Shown here one piece after another: positions 1 to 6,274 of a DNA stretch of 6,420 nt; the stretch's first letter is position 1; every line of letters starts with the position of its first letter. The notes beneath the pieces are model-generated. The model was not told the DNA's origin, did not search any database, and saw only the letters and a program-made list of their open reading frames with translations. Source of the DNA: Polaromonas sp. (lineage in GTDB: Bacteria; Pseudomonadota; Gammaproteobacteria; Burkholderiales; Burkholderiaceae_C); assembly GCA_026786065.1 (NCBI GenBank), contig JAJAYS010000390.1:1-6420 (forward strand), given 5' to 3'. Position numbers and translations under genes: made by a program.

Positions 1-330
1 ACGCTGCCCGGTGCGGTGTTTTGCTTTACCGCTGAAATTCCGCCCGCCGTCGTGCCAAACGCGCAACCCGGCGTTGGCCTGCCGAGTAAACACGGCGCGC
101 TTGACCCAACCGGGGCAACCGGGGCAACCGGCGCAATCGAAACCGCCGATGCGGCCGAGACTGTCGGCCTGCACTTGCTGCCCAGCCTGCGCTACGCCCA
201 TTCCGAGGGCTATTTGCGGCGCCTCGCCGCCCGGCACGGCTTCAGCGTGCTGGAGGTCTTGCGCCAGCCGGTGCGCCACGATCAGCGCCAGCCGGTCGAT
301 GGGTTGTACCTGTATCTGGTGCGGGCTTGA
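1..330 (+). CDS. SAM-dependent methyltransferase, C-terminal part (gene cut by window edge)
   Basis: The reading frame is open from the first base to a TGA at 328-330, giving 109 codons with no convincing start, so the gene begins outside the window. The first residues (LPGAVFCFTAE) look like the late beta-strand of a class I methyltransferase fold, where families usually have an 'LkpGG.f.f..E' segment. The tail contains LLPSLRYAHSEGYLRRLAARHGF, here split as LLPSLRYAHS (about residues 59-68) and EGYLRRLAARHGF, then a VDGLYLYLVRA end. This resembles the end of predicted TPR-repeat-linked methyltransferases (the COG4976 type), recalled from memory. The TPR part and the SAM-binding motif I would lie upstream and cannot be checked. 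A low-complexity stretch with (Thr-Gly-Ala)x3 sits between the two conserved parts. The substrate is unknown. The next gene starts one base after the stop, which suggests co-transcription. Confidence 0.6.
   Translation, partial: TLPGAVFCFTAEIPPAVVPNAQPGVGLPSKHGALDPTGATGATGAIETADAAETVGLHLLPSLRYAHSEGYLRRLAARHGFSVLEVLRQPVRHDQRQPVDGLYLYLVRA
108..134 (+). repeat. Three tandem copies of a 9-bp unit inside the methyltransferase gene
   Basis: The unit AACCGGGGC occurs at 108-116 and 117-125, with a one-mismatch copy at 126-134. It keeps frame and encodes (Thr-Gly-Ala)x3 in a variable linker. In-frame 9-bp units of this kind can expand or contract by slippage without breaking the gene. Confidence 0.8.
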
Positions 331-331
331 C

Positions 332-1534
332 GTGAGCGCCACACCCGTCGTGCCTGTTGCGCCCGATACGCCCAATGCGCCCGATGCGCCCACGCACTCG
401 GCGAATCTGCTCGTACCGGCGACCATTCCGAGCCGGTCGCAGACAGCCCGGCAACCCGCGCTCGATGCCATCAAGGCCGTGGCCTGCCTGACCATCGTCT
501 GCCATCACCTGGCGCTGTACGGCCCGATGTCCGATGTCGTGCAACCGCATGCGCCGCAGCTGATTGGCTGGCTCTACGACTACGGCCGCATGGCGGTGCA
601 GGTGTTTCTGGTGCTGGCCGGCTTTCTGGCGGCGGCCGGGCTGGCGCCTGGTTCTCCTCTGCATAACCCTGGCGGGTCTGCGGCGGCATTTGCCCAGCCT
701 GGCAGGCTGCTGATCAAACGCTGCCAGCGGCTGGTATTGCCCTATCTGGTTGCGCTGGCCTTCAGCGTGGTGGTGGCGACGCTGCTGCGCCCCTGGTTTG
801 CCCACGACTCGCTGCCCGGCGCGGCCGGCTGGGCGCAGCTTCTGGCGCATGCGCTGCTGCTGCAGGACGTGCTGGGCATCGAGGCGCTGTCGGCCGGTGT
901 CTGGTATGTCGCCATCGACCTGCAGCTGTTTGCGCTGGCGTTGCTGCTGCTGCACACGGGCCGACGTTCGCGGCGGCTGACGCTGGCGCTGGTCGCCGTG
1001 GTGGCGGCGGCTTCGTTGCTGCTGTTCAACCGCCACAGTGCGCTCGACGCCAGCGCGCTGTATTTCTTTGGCTCTTACGCGCTGGGTTTGTTGGCGTACT
1101 GGGTGGTACACGCGGTGCGGACCGGCCAGCGCCAGGCAGCGGGCTTGACGCTGCTGCTGATGGCGGGATTGATTGCCGCCGCGATGCTGGTCGAATTCCG
1201 CTTGCGCATCGCGCTGGCCGGCATCACTGCGCTGTGCCTGGTGGTGCTGGCACTGCGGCCGCCATCGGCCAGCAGCGTGCGCTGGCTGCAGCGCGTTGGC
1301 TTGCTGAAGATCGGCGAAATGTCGTATTCGATTTTTTTAATCCACTTTCCGGTCGTGCTGCTGGTCAGTGCGCTGGTCAGCCGGCTCTGGCCGGTGCAGC
1401 CGCTGGCCAATGCGCTGGGCATGCTTGCGGCGCTGGCGCTGTCGGTGCTGGCCGGTGCCGTGCTGTGGCGGCTTGTCGAATCGCCACGGGCGTTCTGGCG
1501 ACGGCGCCAGGAGGCTCGCGCCGCTGCGGCCTGA
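332..1534 (+). CDS. Acyltransferase 3 family membrane protein
   Basis: This is a polytopic inner-membrane protein of 400 residues predicted to transfer an acyl group (often acetyl) to a sugar, lipid or other envelope substrate; the acceptor cannot be read from sequence. Family marks are the N-terminal segment ALDAIKAVACLTIVCHHLA (residues 43-61) with the His58-His59 pair in the first membrane helix, VFLVLAGF (91-98) resembling the usual 'vffvlSGf' motif, and near the C-terminus SYSIFLIHFPV (331-341) and the VESP motif (382-385). About ten hydrophobic helices lie between, and the length is normal for the family. The GTG at 332 is chosen because it is one base after the upstream stop; the frame is open further upstream, but there it overlaps the methyltransferase gene. 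No clear Shine-Dalgarno precedes it, so translation is probably coupled. The first 40 residues are Pro/Ala-rich and poorly conserved, so the start could be slightly later (for example GTG at 350). Confidence 0.85.
   Translation: MSATPVVPVAPDTPNAPDAPTHSANLLVPATIPSRSQTARQPALDAIKAVACLTIVCHHLALYGPMSDVVQPHAPQLIGWLYDYGRMAVQVFLVLAGFLAAAGLAPGSPLHNPGGSAAAFAQPGRLLIKRCQRLVLPYLVALAFSVVVATLLRPWFAHDSLPGAAGWAQLLAHALLLQDVLGIEALSAGVWYVAIDLQLFALALLLLHTGRRSRRLTLALVAVVAAASLLLFNRHSALDASALYFFGSYALGLLAYWVVHAVRTGQRQAAGLTLLLMAGLIAAAMLVEFRLRIALAGITALCLVVLALRPPSASSVRWLQRVGLLKIGEMSYSIFLIHFPVVLLVSALVSRLWPVQPLANALGMLAALALSVLAGAVLWRLVESPRAFWRRRQEARAAAA
361..391 (+). repeat. 9-bp direct repeats in the acyltransferase N-terminal linker
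   Basis: The units GCCCGATAC (361-369), GCCCAATGC (370-378) and GCCCGATGC (379-387), followed by a partial GCCC, encode an Asp/Asn-Ala/Thr-Pro repeat. This lies in the non-conserved leader before the first membrane helix and is probably a slippage-prone linker. Confidence 0.7.
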
Positions 1535-1785
1535 GCAGCGCGCTGGCGGCCCGTCTTGACAGAGTGATACAGATGCTTCCTTGCTCTGCCAAGGGCTTTA
1601 ACCCAAAATAAGTTTGAGGTCTGGAGGCGAGCATTTCAGACAACACTGGCCTTGATGCCTTGCACAGCCGCAAGGCGGATGGCGCCCGTCATCGCCTGGC
1701 ATTCTGTGGGCCTGTGCTCCAGCTTCACTTCATGAAACGGCAGCTGGCCGTCAACAACAGCGTCGCTCCCGGCGAAAGGGCCCAG
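1535..1785. other. Intergenic stretch without an intact gene; possible decayed coding remnant on the minus strand
   Basis: There is no start-to-stop gene between the acyltransferase stop and the inverted-repeat element. I see no strong terminator after the acyltransferase; GGGCTTTAACCC at about 1594-1605 is only a weak dyad. On the minus strand a frame without stops runs from the element edge at 1785 down to a TGA at 1636-1638, about 49 codons, and contains the segment LPFHEVKLEHRPTECQAM. It reads somewhat like protein but lacks a proper start, and I do not recognise it. It may be the end of a gene whose upstream part was lost, or it may be chance. Confidence 0.4.
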
Positions 1786-1946
1786 GGACCCTCTGCATAA
1801 CTCCTTGCGGCCTGCGATCAGCCGGGCTCGGGCGGTCTGCTGCGTTGCTTTTCTTGGCCCTTAGCGGCGCTATTGGCAAGAAAAGGCGACTTGCAGTCCA
1901 TACCGATCCGGCCGCCGCAGACTCGCCAGAGTGATGCAGAGGGTCC
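1786..1946. mobile_element. 161-bp element with 18-bp terminal inverted repeats (MITE-like or gutted IS)
   Basis: The left end GGACCCTCTGCATAACTC (1786-1803) matches the reverse complement of the right end at 1929-1946 at 17 of 18 positions. Weaker similarity continues inward to a shared CTGCG. Inside, GCTTTTCTTGGCC (about 1847-1859) and GGCAAGAAAAGGC (about 1875-1887) form a second, imperfect inverted repeat around AT-richer DNA. There is no room for a transposase. The terminal sequence resembles, from memory, IS5-group ends in betaproteobacteria, so the element may be a MITE moved in trans or an IS with its centre deleted. A target duplication is not clear: the flanks CCAG (1782-1785) and ATAG (1947-1950) agree at only two of four bases. 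The structure is seen directly; the mobile origin is inferred. Confidence 0.6.
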
Positions 1947-1984
1947 ATAGACGTCGAGCCGGACCAAACTGCATCGGTCAGCAA

Positions 1985-2899
1985 GTGAAATACAAAGACT
2001 ATTACGCGGTGCTCGGCGTGCCGCACGACGCGACGCTTGAGCAAATCCGCAAGGCCTACCGCAAGCTGGCGCGGCAGCACCATCCGGACATGTCGAAGGC
2101 GCCCGATGCCGAGGCACGCTTCAAGGACGCCGCCCAGGCCTATGCCGCGTTGAAAGACCCCGAGAAGCGCGCCGCCTACGACGAGCTGGGCCGCCGGCCG
2201 CCGGGCGAGGAGTTCGCGCCGCCGCCGCAATGGCGCAGCGCGCATCCGGTGGACGGTGCCGCTTTTGACGACATGGACCTGGCCGATCTGCTGGCCGCAC
2301 TGCATCGCCAGCAGGCGTCGCCGCGTGCAACGATGCCCCGCGCCGGCAGGGACTTCGAGGCCACCGCGCAGATCAACCTTGGCGAAGCGCATCGCGGCAC
2401 GGTGCTCAGTCTGCGCTTCGACGACGGCGCGGACGGCCTGACGCTGGAGGTCACGGTGCCGCCCGGCGTCACCGACGGCCAGAAGCTGCGGCTGCGCGGC
2501 AAGGGTGGCAAAGGCAGCCACGGCGGGATCGATGGCGACATCTATCTGCATATTCATGTGGCGGCGGATCCGGTCTTTCGGGTTGACGGGCATGACCTGT
2601 ACTTCGACCTGACATTGGCGCCCTGGGAGGCGGTGCTCGGCGCCGAAATTGAAGTCCCAACGCTTGACGGGCCGGTGCTGCTGGGCGTACCGGCGGGCAC
2701 CCGCTCTGGCCGCAAACTGCGCCTGCGCGGACGCGGCCTCGGCAAAGGAAAGGGCCACACCACCGGCGGCGACCTGTACGCCGTCGTCCGCATCGACGTC
2801 CCGACAACGCTGAGCGCGCGGGAGCAGGCGATCTTTCAGGAACTCGCCAGCATTTCAACCTTCAGGCCGCGTGAGCCGGCCAAACCAAAAGGAGAGTGA
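1985..2899 (+). CDS. cbpA: CbpA-type DnaJ co-chaperone / curved-DNA-binding protein
   Basis: This is a J-domain co-chaperone that stimulates the ATPase of DnaK; E. coli CbpA also binds curved DNA and is a nucleoid component in stationary phase. The GTG start gives 304 residues opening with KYKDYYAVLGV, the classic J-domain beginning. The J domain covers residues 3 to about 68, with the HPD motif at 33-35. A linker follows (about 70-120) that is poor in Gly and rich in Asp, Ala and Pro. Two DnaJ C-terminal beta domains come next (about 123-273), marked by TVPPGVTDGQKLRLRGKG (157-174) and GDIYLHIHVAADPVFRVDGHDLYF (184-207, quoted by its ends GDIYLHI and DGHDLYF). No CxxCxGxG zinc-finger repeats are present, so it is CbpA/class B-like and not DnaJ itself. 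The frame stays open back to a GTG at 1931, but that start lies in the right inverted repeat of the upstream element and would add unrelated residues before the conserved start. No strong Shine-Dalgarno precedes 1985. cbpM follows directly. Confidence 0.9.
   Translation: MKYKDYYAVLGVPHDATLEQIRKAYRKLARQHHPDMSKAPDAEARFKDAAQAYAALKDPEKRAAYDELGRRPPGEEFAPPPQWRSAHPVDGAAFDDMDLADLLAALHRQQASPRATMPRAGRDFEATAQINLGEAHRGTVLSLRFDDGADGLTLEVTVPPGVTDGQKLRLRGKGGKGSHGGIDGDIYLHIHVAADPVFRVDGHDLYFDLTLAPWEAVLGAEIEVPTLDGPVLLGVPAGTRSGRKLRLRGRGLGKGKGHTTGGDLYAVVRIDVPTTLSAREQAIFQELASISTFRPREPAKPKGE
2888..2894 (+). promoter_or_regulatory. Ribosome binding site for cbpM
   Basis: AAAGGAG lies inside the last codons of cbpA and ends seven bases before the ATG at 2902. 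It is the strongest Shine-Dalgarno in the window. It favours ATG 2902 over the GTG at 2896 that overlaps the cbpA stop. Confidence 0.8.
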
Positions 2900-2901
2900 C
2901 C

Positions 2902-3237
2902 ATGTCCCTGCACACTTCGCCCTGGATGTGGCTCGACGAGCGCGACGCAGTGACCTTGAGCGAGCTGTCTCAGGTCAGTGGCTTCGGTCCGGCTGAAGTC
3001 GATGAGTTGGTCGAATATGGCGCGCTGCTGCCGATGCAGCCGCAGGAACCGCCGGAGCGGCCTGAGCAGCTGTTCAGTGCCCATTGCATCACCCGGCTGC
3101 GCACGGCCAGCAAGCTGCGCATAGACTTCGACCTCGATCTGTTCACCGTGGCGATGCTGCTGGACTACCTGAACCAGATCGAGACACTGCAGCGCCAGGT
3201 GCGCGCGCTGCAGGCGCATCGGCCGTCGAGCGAATAA
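2902..3237 (+). CDS. cbpM: CbpM, chaperone modulatory protein (MerR-like fold)
   Basis: This is a small cytoplasmic protein (111 residues) of the CbpM/MerR-like family. In E. coli CbpM binds the J domain of CbpA and blocks both its co-chaperone and DNA-binding activities. Visible features are an N-terminal WMWLDERDAVTLSELSQVSG stretch (residues 8-27) that suits the winged-helix/MerR-like module, the segment VDELVEYGALLP (33-44), a central ITRLRTASKLRIDFDLDL (63-80), and a C-terminal helix with heptad-like hydrophobics from Ala84 to about Leu103. Length is close to the E. coli protein (about 100 residues). The gene follows cbpA after two bases between TGA (2897-2899) and ATG, the usual cbpA-cbpM arrangement, which strengthens both calls and suggests the inhibitor is made together with its target. 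Confidence 0.88.
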   Translation: MSLHTSPWMWLDERDAVTLSELSQVSGFGPAEVDELVEYGALLPMQPQEPPERPEQLFSAHCITRLRTASKLRIDFDLDLFTVAMLLDYLNQIETLQRQVRALQAHRPSSE

Positions 3238-3280
3238 CCGGCTCCGCGCGCCGGGTCCCCGAGCCACGCAAGCCCGGTTG

Positions 3281-3296
3281 CGCAGACGTGTCTGCG
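3281..3296. other. Stem-loop downstream of cbpM
   Basis: CGCAGA (3281-3286) pairs perfectly with TCTGCG (3291-3296) around a CGTG loop. It is not followed by a T tract, so it is not a textbook terminator alone. It lies 43 bases past the cbpM stop and may protect the mRNA 3' end or act with the AT-rich segment at 3325-3342. Confidence 0.45.
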
Positions 3297-3313
3297 GATC
3301 GCTGCAGCCGGCC

Positions 3314-3354
3314 GGCCCTGGGCCTTTATTTAATAAAAAAAATGGCTTTAGCCC
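3314..3354. terminator. Probable weak bidirectional terminator between convergent genes
   Basis: On the plus strand GGCC-CTG-GGCC (3314-3324) is followed by TTTATTT, which could end cbpAM transcription. On the minus strand GGCTAAAGCC (3353-3344) is followed by A then T8 (3342-3335), which could end transcription of the Pat-like gene. Both stems are short (4 bp), so efficiency is doubtful. The position between two convergent genes supports the role. Confidence 0.45.
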
Positions 3355-3390
3355 AATCAATACGGGCGTAAGCAGCTCCTGAATTCATAG
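3335..3390 (-). repeat. Putative member of an intergenic repeat family of Comamonadaceae
   Basis: Read on the minus strand the segment runs CTATGAATTC, AGGAGCTGCTTACGCCC, a variable spacer, then GGGCTAAAGCCA and a T8 tract. From memory, comamonad genomes carry many intergenic copies of a motif with AGCTGCTTgCGC, a spacer, and GGGCTAaaGCC followed by T's, often near gene ends. I cannot verify copy number here. The only functional hint is the T tract after a short hairpin, consistent with a terminator-like role. Confidence 0.5.
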
Positions 3391-3404
3391 CGACTGCTGG
3401 CGAG

Positions 3405-3442
3405 CTGACGGCATTCGGGTGACGCGAATCTCTTGCCGTCGG
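3405..3442 (-). other. Long interrupted stem-loop directly after the Pat-like stop codon
   Basis: CTGACGGC (3405-3412) pairs with GCCGTCGG (3435-3442) using one G-U pair on the + strand, an A-C mismatch on the minus-strand RNA. The adjoining ATTCG (3413-3417) pairs with CGAAT (3425-3429), leaving a 7-base loop and a 5-base bulge. It begins at the base next to the TGA (3445-3443). No T tract follows. It may be an mRNA 3'-end stabiliser or pausing hairpin; the dyad is visible, the role is inferred. Confidence 0.45.
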
Positions 3443-6115
3443 TCAAGACCGCGCAGCGCCAGACAGCGCCAGCTGGTAGTGCAGCGTTTCGCCGTCGGAC
3501 CGCTCTGCGCGCCGCGCAAAGCCGTGCGAGCGCGCCAGGCCCTGCATCGCCGTGTTGTCGCGCAGCACCAGCGCAATCAGCTGCTGCGTGCCCTGACTGG
3601 CGAGGTAGCCGATCATCTTGCCGGTCAGCATGTGCCCGAGCCCGCTGCCCTTGAGGTCCGAGCGCACGATGATCGCGAATTCGGCCTCGATGTTGTCGGG
3701 GTCGATCACGGCGCGCACCACTCCCAGCGTCTCTTCGGCGCTGCCGTGCCGCGTGCGCACCGCAATAAAGGCCATCTCGCGGGCGTAATCGATCTGCGTC
3801 AGGCGCGCCAGCTCGCTGCGCGGCAGCTCCCGGCGCATGCTGAAAAAACGCATGCGCAAATCCTCCGGCTGCAGGCCTTCGACAAACGCCTGGTGCTGCG
3901 CGCCATCCTCTGGCCGGATCGGCCTGAGCGTAAGGGCCTCGCCCTGCCACAAAACGGTCTCAAGCAGCCCAGCCGGGTAGGGCGTGATGGCGAATCGCGC
4001 CGCTCCGGCGACTGGCCGGGCGCTCACCCTGAGGCGCGCATCGAGCGCAATCACGCCGTCCTGGTCGGCCAGAAGGGGATTGATGTCAAGCTCGGCCAGC
4101 TCGGGCAGGTCGGCGAGCATCTGCGAGACAGCCATCAGCACGTCGCAGATGGCGTCCAGTCTGGCGGGTGGATGGTCGCGGTAACCTGCCAGTAGCTTGG
4201 CGACCCGGGTGCGCGCAATGACTTCGCGCGCCAGCACCCGATTGAGCGGCGGCAGCGCAATGGCGCGGTCGGCAAGCACCTCGACCGCCGTGCCGCCCTG
4301 GCCGAACAGCAGCACCGGACCGAACAGCGGGTCCACGCTGGCGCCGACGATCAGCTCCTGCGCCATCGGGCGGAGCACCATCGCCTGCACCGTGAAGCCG
4401 CTGATCGTGGCGTCGGGGCGCCGCTCGCGCACCCGGGCCAGCATGGCGGTGGCGGCCTCTTGCACTTGCCCGACGCCCTGCAGATTCAACTGCACGCCGC
4501 CGACGTCCGATTTGTGGCTGATTTGTGGCGACAAAATCTTCAGCGCCACCGGGAAGCCGATGCGGGCCGCCGCCTGCGCCGCCGCCTCGACCGTCGGCGC
4601 CACCGCGACGGTTTCAACCACTGGAATGCCGTAGGCTTTCAACAGCGCTTTGGCCTCCAGTTCGTCGAGCATGTCCCGCCCGCCGGCCAGCACGGCCGCG
4701 ACGATGGCGCGGGCGGCGGTGACGTCGGGGGCGCCGTTCTCGCTGGCCTTCGGTGCTTCGAGCAGCAGCGCCTGGTTGCGGCGGTAGGTGCCGAGCATCG
4801 CAAAAGCCCGCACCGCTTCTTCGGGCGTCGCATAGTCGGCGGCACCCGCGTCGCTGAAGATGCGCCTCGCCGCGCGCACCGCCGCATCGCCGAGCCAGCA
4901 GGCCATCACCCGGCCAGCTGCCTGGCGCACCAGCGGCGCGCAGGCGCGCGCAATGTCGTCGCTGCGCACGATGGCGGTCGGCGCGTGCATCAGCAGCACC
5001 GCGCCACTGGCCGGGTCGGCCAGCAGCGCCTGCAGCGTTTCGGTGTAGCGCGCCACCGGCGCGTCACCGATGATGTCGATCGGATTGCCATGCGACCAGT
5101 TCGGCGGCAACACCGTGTCGAGCTTTGCGCGCAGGCCGTCGCCCAGTTCGGCCAGCGCGACGCCGGCGGCGGCAGCGGCATCGGCCGCCATCACGCCGGC
5201 GCCGCCGCCGTTGGTCATCAGGCTCAGTGTGTCGTCACGGTTCGCACCAAACCGGGCGAGCGTTTCGGCCGCCATGAACAGGTCTTGCAGCGTGTCCACA
5301 CGCAGCATGCCGGCGCGGCGGATGGCCGCATCAAAAACCAGGTCCGACCCTGCCAGTGCGCCGGTGTGCGAGGCGGCCGCCTGCATGCCTTTCCCGGCAC
5401 GCCCGGCCTTGACCACGATGACTGGCTTGTTGCGCGCGGCGGCCCTGGCCGCAGACATGAATTTGTGCGGCGCCTTGATCGACTCGATATACAGCAGGAT
5501 GGCCCGCGTCCGGCCGTCGCTGGCCAGGTGATCGAGCAGGTCGCCGAAATCGACATCTACGCTGTCGCCCAGCGACACCATGTGCGAGAAGCCGATGCGC
5601 CGCGATGTGGCCCAGTCGAGCACGCCGGTCACCAGCGCGCCCGACTGCGAGATGAAGGCCAGGTTGCCGGGCAGCGCGTCGGTATGCGCAAAGCTGGCGT
5701 TCAGGCCGGCGTGCGGGCTCAACAGGCCGAGGCAGTTGGAACCGAGGATGCGCAGCAGGTGCGGGCGGGCCGCGTCCAGCATCGCCTGCTTTTGCGCGGC
5801 GTCGAGGCCGGCCGTCACAACGATGGCGGCGCGCGTGCCGAGCCGGCCGAGTTCGGCAATCAGCCCGGCCAGGCTGGCGGCTGGTGTACACAGCACCGCC
5901 AGGTCGGGTGCCTGCGGCAGGTCGGCCACCCGGGCAAAGACGCTCTGGCCGTCAAGCGTGCGGTGTTTGGGGTTCAGGGCGTACACCGGCCCGGCAAAGT
6001 GCCCGGCACGCAGGTTGTGCCACACGGTGGCGCCGACGCTGCCGACGCGATTGGACGCGCCGACGACGACGATGGACTTCGGCTCCAGCAGGCTGTGGAG
6101 GTTGCGGATGCTCAT
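3443..6115 (-). CDS. Pat/PatZ-like bifunctional protein: NDP-forming acyl-CoA synthetase module fused to GNAT lysine acetyltransferase
   Basis: This 890-residue protein matches the length and domain order of Salmonella Pat / E. coli PatZ (YfiQ), which acetylate lysines of acetyl-CoA synthetase and other proteins with acetyl-CoA. Residues 10 to about 125 are a CoA-binding Rossmann domain (IVVVGAS, 15-21). Two ligase-CoA domains follow, with AFISQSGA (153-160) and ASHTGALAGSD (248-258). An ATP-grasp domain runs from about 480 to 700 (FPVALKILSP 521-530, SHKSDVGGV 533-541). A GNAT domain covers about 728-885, with AEFAIIVRSDLKGSGLG (811-827) as the acetyl-CoA-binding segment; Glu812 appears to match the catalytic Glu of Pat (E809 in Salmonella). 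His250 in SHTG corresponds to the phosphohistidine of active ADP-forming synthetases; E. coli PatZ, as I recall it, has Asn-Thr-Thr-Ala there. The protein may therefore still be an acyl-CoA ligase as well as an acetyltransferase. ATG 6115 has an AAAGGT Shine-Dalgarno eight bases upstream. The gene stands alone on its strand. Confidence 0.92.
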   Translation of the reverse strand: MSIRNLHSLLEPKSIVVVGASNRVGSVGATVWHNLRAGHFAGPVYALNPKHRTLDGQSVFARVADLPQAPDLAVLCTPAASLAGLIAELGRLGTRAAIVVTAGLDAAQKQAMLDAARPHLLRILGSNCLGLLSPHAGLNASFAHTDALPGNLAFISQSGALVTGVLDWATSRRIGFSHMVSLGDSVDVDFGDLLDHLASDGRTRAILLYIESIKAPHKFMSAARAAARNKPVIVVKAGRAGKGMQAAASHTGALAGSDLVFDAAIRRAGMLRVDTLQDLFMAAETLARFGANRDDTLSLMTNGGGAGVMAADAAAAAGVALAELGDGLRAKLDTVLPPNWSHGNPIDIIGDAPVARYTETLQALLADPASGAVLLMHAPTAIVRSDDIARACAPLVRQAAGRVMACWLGDAAVRAARRIFSDAGAADYATPEEAVRAFAMLGTYRRNQALLLEAPKASENGAPDVTAARAIVAAVLAGGRDMLDELEAKALLKAYGIPVVETVAVAPTVEAAAQAAARIGFPVALKILSPQISHKSDVGGVQLNLQGVGQVQEAATAMLARVRERRPDATISGFTVQAMVLRPMAQELIVGASVDPLFGPVLLFGQGGTAVEVLADRAIALPPLNRVLAREVIARTRVAKLLAGYRDHPPARLDAICDVLMAVSQMLADLPELAELDINPLLADQDGVIALDARLRVSARPVAGAARFAITPYPAGLLETVLWQGEALTLRPIRPEDGAQHQAFVEGLQPEDLRMRFFSMRRELPRSELARLTQIDYAREMAFIAVRTRHGSAEETLGVVRAVIDPDNIEAEFAIIVRSDLKGSGLGHMLTGKMIGYLASQGTQQLIALVLRDNTAMQGLARSHGFARRAERSDGETLHYQLALSGAARS
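5778..5923 (-). repeat. Left arm of a 146-bp inverted repeat (within the Pat-like gene)
   Basis: This is codons 65 to 113 of the Pat-like gene. The same sequence recurs in opposite orientation at 6275-6420, aligned without gaps so that paired coordinates sum to 12198, with 132 of 146 identical bases. Confidence 0.85.
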
Positions 6116-6120
6116 GGTGG

Positions 6121-6126
6121 ACCTTT
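6121..6126 (-). promoter_or_regulatory. Ribosome binding site for the Pat-like gene
   Basis: On the minus strand AAAGGT is followed five bases later by the ATG whose first base is 6115. It is a moderate match to the anti-Shine-Dalgarno and supports this start, which also aligns with the usual N-terminus of the family. Confidence 0.65.
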
Positions 6127-6274
6127 GAAATTGGATGCCCGCCCGGGCTTCAGGCCGCTGGCGCGGGCATTGGTCCGCGACCTGCAGTGGCGGCGATAGG
6201 GCAGAGGATCCCTGGCATCTTGATCAGCCTGTCGGTTGTCCTGCGTGTATGGATTGATCGGCAGCGAGCGCACT
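6127..6274. other. Upstream region of the Pat-like gene; no gene seen
   Basis: No gene or RNA is recognisable here. The region should contain the promoter of the Pat-like gene, but I see no convincing -35/-10 pair on the minus strand. It is also the central part of the spacer between the two arms of the inverted repeat, the rest being the gene's first 64 codons and ribosome binding site. An open + strand frame that ends at 6197-6199 is only the antisense shadow of the Pat-like gene. Confidence 0.5.

Noticed and set aside
108..134. Tandem units considered as a CRISPR or phase-variation repeat
   Set aside because: Only three 9-bp units in frame, with no spacers and no frame change on expansion. 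It is a coding linker.
11..331. Extending the acyltransferase start upstream to position 11
   Set aside because: That would overlap the whole visible methyltransferase tail, and the added residues are Cys/Pro/Arg-rich with no acyltransferase similarity. The family's first helix begins after residue 43 of the shorter form.
242..1111. A 289-codon minus-strand open frame opposite the acyltransferase
   Set aside because: The translation is mostly Gln, Arg and Gly, typical of an antisense reading of Leu/Ala-rich membrane helices. No start signal or motif.
1751..2758. A 335-codon minus-strand open frame over cbpA and the element
   Set aside because: It is antisense to the clear J-domain gene, with Arg/Gln-rich composition and no recognisable domain. 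It also runs through the inverted-repeat element.
2836..3360. A 174-codon minus-strand open frame opposite cbpM
   Set aside because: It crosses the cbpM gene, which has a strong ribosome binding site and a family match, and it shows no motif of its own.
4460..6199. A 579-codon open frame on the + strand opposite the Pat-like gene
   Set aside because: It is the antisense shadow of a long GC-rich gene. Its translation is low-complexity, rich in Arg, Gly, Ala, His and Gln with no family motif, while the minus strand has a complete domain series.
6201..6211. GCAGAGGATCC, one mismatch from the right-end core GCAGAGGGTCC of the 161-bp element
   Set aside because: Only 11 bases match, the similarity does not extend in either direction, and no partner end lies nearby. 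Chance is sufficient.
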